A stretch of 16,763 nt of DNA from Bacillota bacterium (GTDB taxonomy: Bacteria; Bacillota; Clostridia; Lachnospirales; Bianqueaceae), in assembly GCA_017474705.1 (NCBI GenBank), contig JAFVHC010000363.1, positions 1 through 16,763 of the forward strand. Direction: 5' to 3'. Under the pieces are notes generated by a model, which did no database searches, was not told the DNA's origin, and saw only the letters and a list, made by a program, of their open reading frames with translations. The stretch's first letter is position 1. The number at the start of each line of letters is the position of its first letter. Of this stretch, positions 13,107 to 16,763 are shown one piece after another. The translations under genes were made by a program, and so were the position numbers.

Positions 13107-14009
13107 ATGAAATCATTTATCGAAGATATGAGGAAAAATCCCGGCTTGTACATCATGATCATCCCGGTATTGGCGTTCTTCCTGATCTTTGCCTACTTCC
13201 CGATGTTCGGTCTGGTCATGGCATTCCAGAATTATACGCCTAAGGGAGGATTCCTGCACAGCCAGTTCGTGGGATTCAAGCATTTCGTCGATTTCTTCAG
13301 CAGTATCTACTTCGGCCGTCTGCTCAGAAACACGCTTATGATCAGTGTCCTGAACCTGATCTTCGGTTTCCCGGCGCCGATCATCTTCGCGTTGCTGCTG
13401 AATGAAGTCAACAACAAGTGGTTCAAGAAATCCATCCAGACGATCTCTTATCTGCCATACTTTATTTCTCTGGTCATCGTCTGCGGTTTGGTCGCTGACT
13501 TTACCGCCTCCGACGGACCGATCACCGAGTTCATCGTTAAGCTCGGCGGTGAGAGAAAGAACTATCTGGGTCAGCCGGAATACTTCCGGACCATCTACAT
13601 CCTGTCCGATATGTGGCAGGGCATCGGTTTCGGTTCTATCATTTACCTGGCAGCCCTTGCCGGTATCGATCAGGAACTGTATGAAGCCGCTTCTCTGGAC
13701 GGCGCGGGCCGCTGGAAACAGACCCTGCACGTTACGCTGCCCGGTATCGTTCCTACCATCATCACACTGCTGATCCTGCGTATGGGTACCATGTTCGCGG
13801 TCGGCTACGAGAAGATCATCCTTTTGTATTCCACCAATACGTATGAAACGGCCGACGTTATTTCATCGTACGTCTATCGTAAAGGTCTTCAGGAATTCAA
13901 CTACAGCTATTCCGCGGCTGTCGGCATGTTCAACTCTATTATCAACACGTTTCTGTTGATCATATCCAATAAGCTGAGTGCCAAGTTCGCCGGTACGAGT
14001 CTGTTCTAA
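13107..14009 (+). CDS. Sugar ABC transporter permease, LplB-like
   Basis: 300 residues with about six membrane helices (first about 13-32 YIMIIPVLAFFLIFAYF, others about 71-98, 112-131, 165-186, 213-236, 267-288). The cytoplasmic EAA loop LYEAASLDGAGRWKQTLHV (191-209) contacts the ATPase. KNPGLYIMIIPVLAFF and the FQNYTPKGGFL segment are characteristic of LplB-type permeases for complex sugars. Start ATG 13107 follows AAGGGG (13095-13100); the TTG at 13101 directly abuts the ribosome site and is rejected. The stop codon forms part of the next gene's ribosome site (TAAGGAGG). It forms a heterodimer channel with the next gene product. Confidence 0.93.
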   Translation: MKSFIEDMRKNPGLYIMIIPVLAFFLIFAYFPMFGLVMAFQNYTPKGGFLHSQFVGFKHFVDFFSSIYFGRLLRNTLMISVLNLIFGFPAPIIFALLLNEVNNKWFKKSIQTISYLPYFISLVIVCGLVADFTASDGPITEFIVKLGGERKNYLGQPEYFRTIYILSDMWQGIGFGSIIYLAALAGIDQELYEAASLDGAGRWKQTLHVTLPGIVPTIITLLILRMGTMFAVGYEKIILLYSTNTYETADVISSYVYRKGLQEFNYSYSAAVGMFNSIINTFLLIISNKLSAKFAGTSLF

Positions 14010-14022
14010 GGAGGGAAAGAAG

Positions 14023-14910
14023 ATGAAAATTAAAAAATCTCCTGGCCGTATCGCCTTTTTGATCTTCTTATATCTCTTCCTGGTCTTGTTGGGCCTGATC
14101 TTCCTGGCTCCGGTTTGGCATGTCATCATGGCATCCTTCTCCCAGTCGGATATCCTGTCCGCGCATCCGGGCCTGGTCTTCTGGCCGTTGGGTGAGCCGA
14201 CGCTCGGTGGCTACCGGATCGTTCTGTCCAGCCCGAATATCCTGACCGGTTATGCCAATACGGCATTCTATGTCATCATCGGTACCATCATCAGTACCGG
14301 TCTGACGATCCTTGGCGCGTACGCCTTTTCGCGTAAACGTTTTGAAAAACGTAATTTCTTCATGTTGTTCCTGTCCTTCACCATGCTGTTCAATGGTGGT
14401 ATGGTCCCGACCTACATGGTCGTCCGTGGACTGGGCATGTACAACAGCCGCTGGGCGGTCATCATTCCGTCCGCCATCAGCATGTTCAACATGATCATCC
14501 TGCGCACCGCTTTTGCGGACGTACCGGATGCACTGGAAGAATCCGCTCGTCTTGAAGGCGCAGGCGAATGGACCGTTATGACCAAGATCATCGTGCCGCT
14601 GTCCAAGGCCACGATCGCAGTTATCGTTCTGTATTATGCTGTTGGTCTGTGGAACTCCTGGTTCCCGGCTATGATCTATCTGAAAGATCGTTCCAAATAC
14701 CCGCTGCAGTTGATCCTTCGTGAGATCCTGCTTCTGAACGACACAGCCGTTATGACTACCTCCGCTGATGCGGTCAAGAATGTACAGACCGAGCGTAAGC
14801 TCGTCAAGTACACGACCATCATCGTCAGTACGGTGCCCATCATGTGCTTCTATCCGTTCATCCAGAAGTACTTCACCAAGGGCGTTATGATCGGCGCGGT
14901 CAAGGGTTGA
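14023..14910 (+). CDS. Sugar ABC transporter permease, YtcP/LplC-like
   Basis: 295 residues. First membrane helix about 10-34, FYVIIGTIISTGLTILGAY (82-100) the second, further helices about 112-130, 145-160, 196-215 and near the C-terminus. The EAA loop is LEESARLEGAGEWTVMTKI (171-189). The ending FTKGVMIGAVKG is the hallmark tail of YtcP-type carbohydrate permeases. Start ATG 14023 has AAGGAGGG (14008-14015), overlapping the previous stop; the longer frame from 13978 overlaps the upstream gene out of frame. A terminator-like hairpin follows before the glycosidase gene. Confidence 0.93.
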   Translation: MKIKKSPGRIAFLIFLYLFLVLLGLIFLAPVWHVIMASFSQSDILSAHPGLVFWPLGEPTLGGYRIVLSSPNILTGYANTAFYVIIGTIISTGLTILGAYAFSRKRFEKRNFFMLFLSFTMLFNGGMVPTYMVVRGLGMYNSRWAVIIPSAISMFNMIILRTAFADVPDALEESARLEGAGEWTVMTKIIVPLSKATIAVIVLYYAVGLWNSWFPAMIYLKDRSKYPLQLILREILLLNDTAVMTTSADAVKNVQTERKLVKYTTIIVSTVPIMCFYPFIQKYFTKGVMIGAVKG

Positions 14911-14926
14911 TCACATTTCGAATTTG

Positions 14927-14957
14927 AATTCCCTCCGCGAAAACGGAGGGAATTTTT
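14927..14957 (+). terminator. Intrinsic terminator after the transporter genes
   Basis: AATTCCCTCCG (14927-14937) / CGGAGGGAATT (14944-14954), perfect 11-bp stem with loop CGAAAA, then T to 14957. It separates the transporter from the glycosidase gene 54 nt on. As no good promoter is seen between them, it may be a leaky, expression-setting terminator. Confidence 0.85.
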
Positions 14958-15010
14958 GACAACGCAGACAAGGCCGCCTGAGGCAGCTTAGTATAGAAAG
15001 AGGTGGTTTT

Positions 15011-16606
15011 ATGAGCATGCCGAAAGTAGAAGTCCGCAATGGACAGAAAGTATTGCTTGTCGATGACAAACCATTCATCCTGCTGTCCGGAGAACTGCAC
15101 AATTCCAGTTCTTCCACACTGAGGTATATGGAACCCATCTGGGACAAGATGCAGGCCGCAAATCTGAACAGCCTGCTGTTCCCGGTCACCTGGCAGCAGA
15201 CCGAGCCTGTGGAGGGTGAGTTCCACTTCGACCTGGTCGACGGCCTGATCGAACAGGCGAAAGCCCATGGTATGAAATTTGGTATCCTGTGGTTCGGCAG
15301 CTGGAAGAACGCGAACTGTTCCTACGCTCCGAACTGGGTCAAGAAGGACACCCGGCGTTTCCGTCGCGCGGAAGGGGAGAAAGGCAAGAATGTAAGCTTC
15401 TTCACCATGTTCGGTCACAAGGTGCCGTATACGACGCTGTCCGCATTCTGCGAGGAAACAACAAAGGCCGACGCCCGTGCTTTCGCAGCCCTCTGCCGCC
15501 ACCTGAAAGAATATGATACCGATCATACCGTCATCCTGATCCAGGTGGAGAACGAGACGGGTATGCTGGGCGCTTCCCGCGACCATAGCGATGTGGCCGA
15601 TGCGATCTTCGCGGACAAGGTGCCGCAGGAGCTGATCGATGGCTTGCTGGCCCGCAAGGACGGCCTCGTGGAAGATATCAAAGAAGCGCTCGGCAAGTGC
15701 CAGGACGGTACCTGGGAAGAAGTCTTCGGAGCAGCGGCGGATGAAGTCTTCATGGCCTATCATACCGCCAAGCATATCGAAGCGGTAGCGGCAGCCGGCA
15801 AGGTGGAGTACCCGATCCCCATGTACGCCAACTGCTGGCTGGTGCAGGGCAAGCAACCTGGCGAATATCCCAGCGGCGGACCAGTCTACCGGGTCATGGA
15901 AGTGTATCAGACCGTGGCGCAGTCTCTGGACTGGCTGGCACCTGACATCTATATCCCGCAGTTCGTGGATACCTGCAAAAAGTATACGAAACAAGGCAAT
16001 CCTCTGTTCATTCCTGAAGTCGCCATGCATGGCGGCGCGCCAGGCCGTCTCCTCTACGCGGTGGGACATCATCAGGCCATGTGCTTCGCGCCTTTCGGCA
16101 TCGATGATCTGGGGCAGCAGGCGGACACCTTCCTTGGTGCGGCCGTAGGCATGGACGTGACCGACAAAGCACTCAGCGAGAAAATGGATCCTGAGACTTA
16201 TGCCCGTGTCAACGCATTGGTTGCCGGTCTGACACCGGTGCTGGGCGATCTGTATGGTTCTGACGATCTGGACGCACTGATCCGTGAGGATCCGGACCGC
16301 AGGACTATGGAGTTCGGCGATGTGGCGATCAGCGCTGTGTTCGAAGGCCCGATGATCCAGAAGGGCGGCGGAGCGCTTTTGGCAGCCCGTGTTGCTCCGG
16401 ATACCTTCTACCTGCTGGGCTTGGGTTGCATGCCATCCTTTGCGTCTCTGGATCCGGCACGTCCGTTCTTTGAGTATCTGACCATCGAAGAGGGTGAATT
16501 CATCGATGGTACGTGGACCGTTTCCCGCCTGCTGAACGGCGACGAGGAGCACGTCCGCTTTGGCGAGCCGACCTTGCTGAAGGTCGAGATCCATCTGTTC
16601 GACTAA
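15011..16606 (+). CDS. GH35-like glycoside hydrolase (DUF5597-type beta-galactosidase family)
   Basis: 531 residues, no signal peptide, so cytoplasmic. Barrel signatures: LLSGELHNSSSS (24-35), NLNSLLFPVTWQQTEPVEG (51-69), WFGSWKNANCSYAPNWVK (94-111), VILIQVENETGML (174-186) with acid/base E182, and PLFIPEVAMHG (331-341) with nucleophile E336. The order and spacing match clan A retaining glycosidases of the GH35 / DUF5597 group, known as beta-galactosidase-like enzymes. It would cut the oligosaccharide brought in by the adjoining transporter; the true linkage is not readable. Start ATG 15011 with AGGTGG (15001-15006). The stop overlaps the ribosome site of the next gene (TAAGGAGG, 16604-16611). 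Confidence 0.88.
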   Translation: MSMPKVEVRNGQKVLLVDDKPFILLSGELHNSSSSTLRYMEPIWDKMQAANLNSLLFPVTWQQTEPVEGEFHFDLVDGLIEQAKAHGMKFGILWFGSWKNANCSYAPNWVKKDTRRFRRAEGEKGKNVSFFTMFGHKVPYTTLSAFCEETTKADARAFAALCRHLKEYDTDHTVILIQVENETGMLGASRDHSDVADAIFADKVPQELIDGLLARKDGLVEDIKEALGKCQDGTWEEVFGAAADEVFMAYHTAKHIEAVAAAGKVEYPIPMYANCWLVQGKQPGEYPSGGPVYRVMEVYQTVAQSLDWLAPDIYIPQFVDTCKKYTKQGNPLFIPEVAMHGGAPGRLLYAVGHHQAMCFAPFGIDDLGQQADTFLGAAVGMDVTDKALSEKMDPETYARVNALVAGLTPVLGDLYGSDDLDALIREDPDRRTMEFGDVAISAVFEGPMIQKGGGALLAARVAPDTFYLLGLGCMPSFASLDPARPFFEYLTIEEGEFIDGTWTVSRLLNGDEEHVRFGEPTLLKVEIHLFD

Positions 16607-16616
16607 GGAGGTACCG

Positions 16617-16763
16617 ATGGAAAAAGATATCCGTAAAACATTCATCAACCCGATCGTGATCCCGGATTACCCGGTGCTTTCGGGGAAAAAGAGAGAGATG
16701 CCCAAGGACGTTGACTTTGCGGCTATGAGAAATCCGGGCCTTGCCTGGGGTCGCGGCGGCAAA
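16617..16763 (+). CDS. 5' end of a gene, possibly another glycoside hydrolase (partial)
   Basis: 49 residues in frame to the window edge, from MEKDIRKTFINPIVIPDYPV to NPGLAWGRGGK. AAGGAGG (16605-16611) precedes the ATG by 5 nt and overlaps the glycosidase stop, so the genes are co-translated. The segment INPIVIPDYP followed by a stretch ending NPGLAWGR faintly resembles the N-terminus of five-bladed-propeller glycosidases (GH43-like), and the location fits, but the fragment is too short to decide. Confidence 0.7.
   Translation, partial: MEKDIRKTFINPIVIPDYPVLSGKKREMPKDVDFAAMRNPGLAWGRGGK

Noticed and set aside
14956..14961. Perfect -35 TTGACA before the glycosidase gene
   Set aside because: No acceptable -10 lies 16-18 nt downstream; the hexamer falls at the end of the terminator's T-run.
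14900..16648. 582-codon open frame on the minus strand opposite the glycosidase gene
   Set aside because: Antisense shadow caused by codon bias. The product has no recognisable domain, the plus frame has clear catalytic motifs and a ribosome site, and the frame runs across the gene boundary.

Overview
The window is a stretch of bacterial chromosome, most likely from a gut-type Bacillota (Clostridia or Erysipelotrichia). Supporting signs are strong AAGGAGG ribosome sites, a lipoprotein-type binding protein with large LplB/YtcP-style permeases and no ATPase gene beside them, a DUF4298 protein, a Nif11-like double-glycine leader, and moderately high GC by eye. The genus cannot be fixed from the sequence. 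No rRNA, tRNA, insertion sequence, phage gene or CRISPR array was seen.

Layout. 1-180 is the unrecognised 3' end of a gene. 263-3704 is a compact five-gene run: a gamma-glutamylcyclotransferase-domain protein, a flavin-reductase-fold protein, a tiny zinc-ribbon protein, a Bcp/PrxQ peroxiredoxin and a beta-lactamase-fold serine hydrolase. A DUF4298 gene (3726-3989) converges on it. 4125-5205 holds a small unknown protein and an endonuclease/exonuclease/phosphatase-fold enzyme. 5282-5704 is a monocistronic gene with its own promoter and terminator; it joins a RiPP-type double-glycine leader to a Cys-rich zinc-ribbon-like tail. Next come an alpha/beta hydrolase (5894-6448) and an aldo/keto reductase (6586-7485). 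The latter's stop codon overlaps that of a convergent Nudix gene (7482-8033), and its terminator lies inside the Nudix coding sequence.

8034-8519 is the only long gene-free stretch. It is filled by a 43-nt-period repeat array of CCTGCAGG-like palindromes around a long AT-rich hairpin, and is the most unusual non-coding structure here. After it come a metallophosphoesterase with an extra C-terminal helical domain, an esterase and an AraC-family regulator, probably one operon.

11308-16763 is a carbohydrate uptake and use locus: binding lipoprotein, two permeases, a cytoplasmic GH35-like glycosidase and the start of another gene. The AraC protein just upstream is the natural candidate regulator. 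The junction is intricate: the transporter -10 box sits in the loop of the terminator that ends the AraC operon, and tandem 11-bp repeats lie further upstream. Hairpins after the binding-protein gene and after the second permease gene probably set different expression levels within the locus.

The best candidates for something undescribed are the 43-nt repeat array, the leader/zinc-ribbon protein, and a 15-bp perfect inverted repeat that can pair with the start codon at 263.
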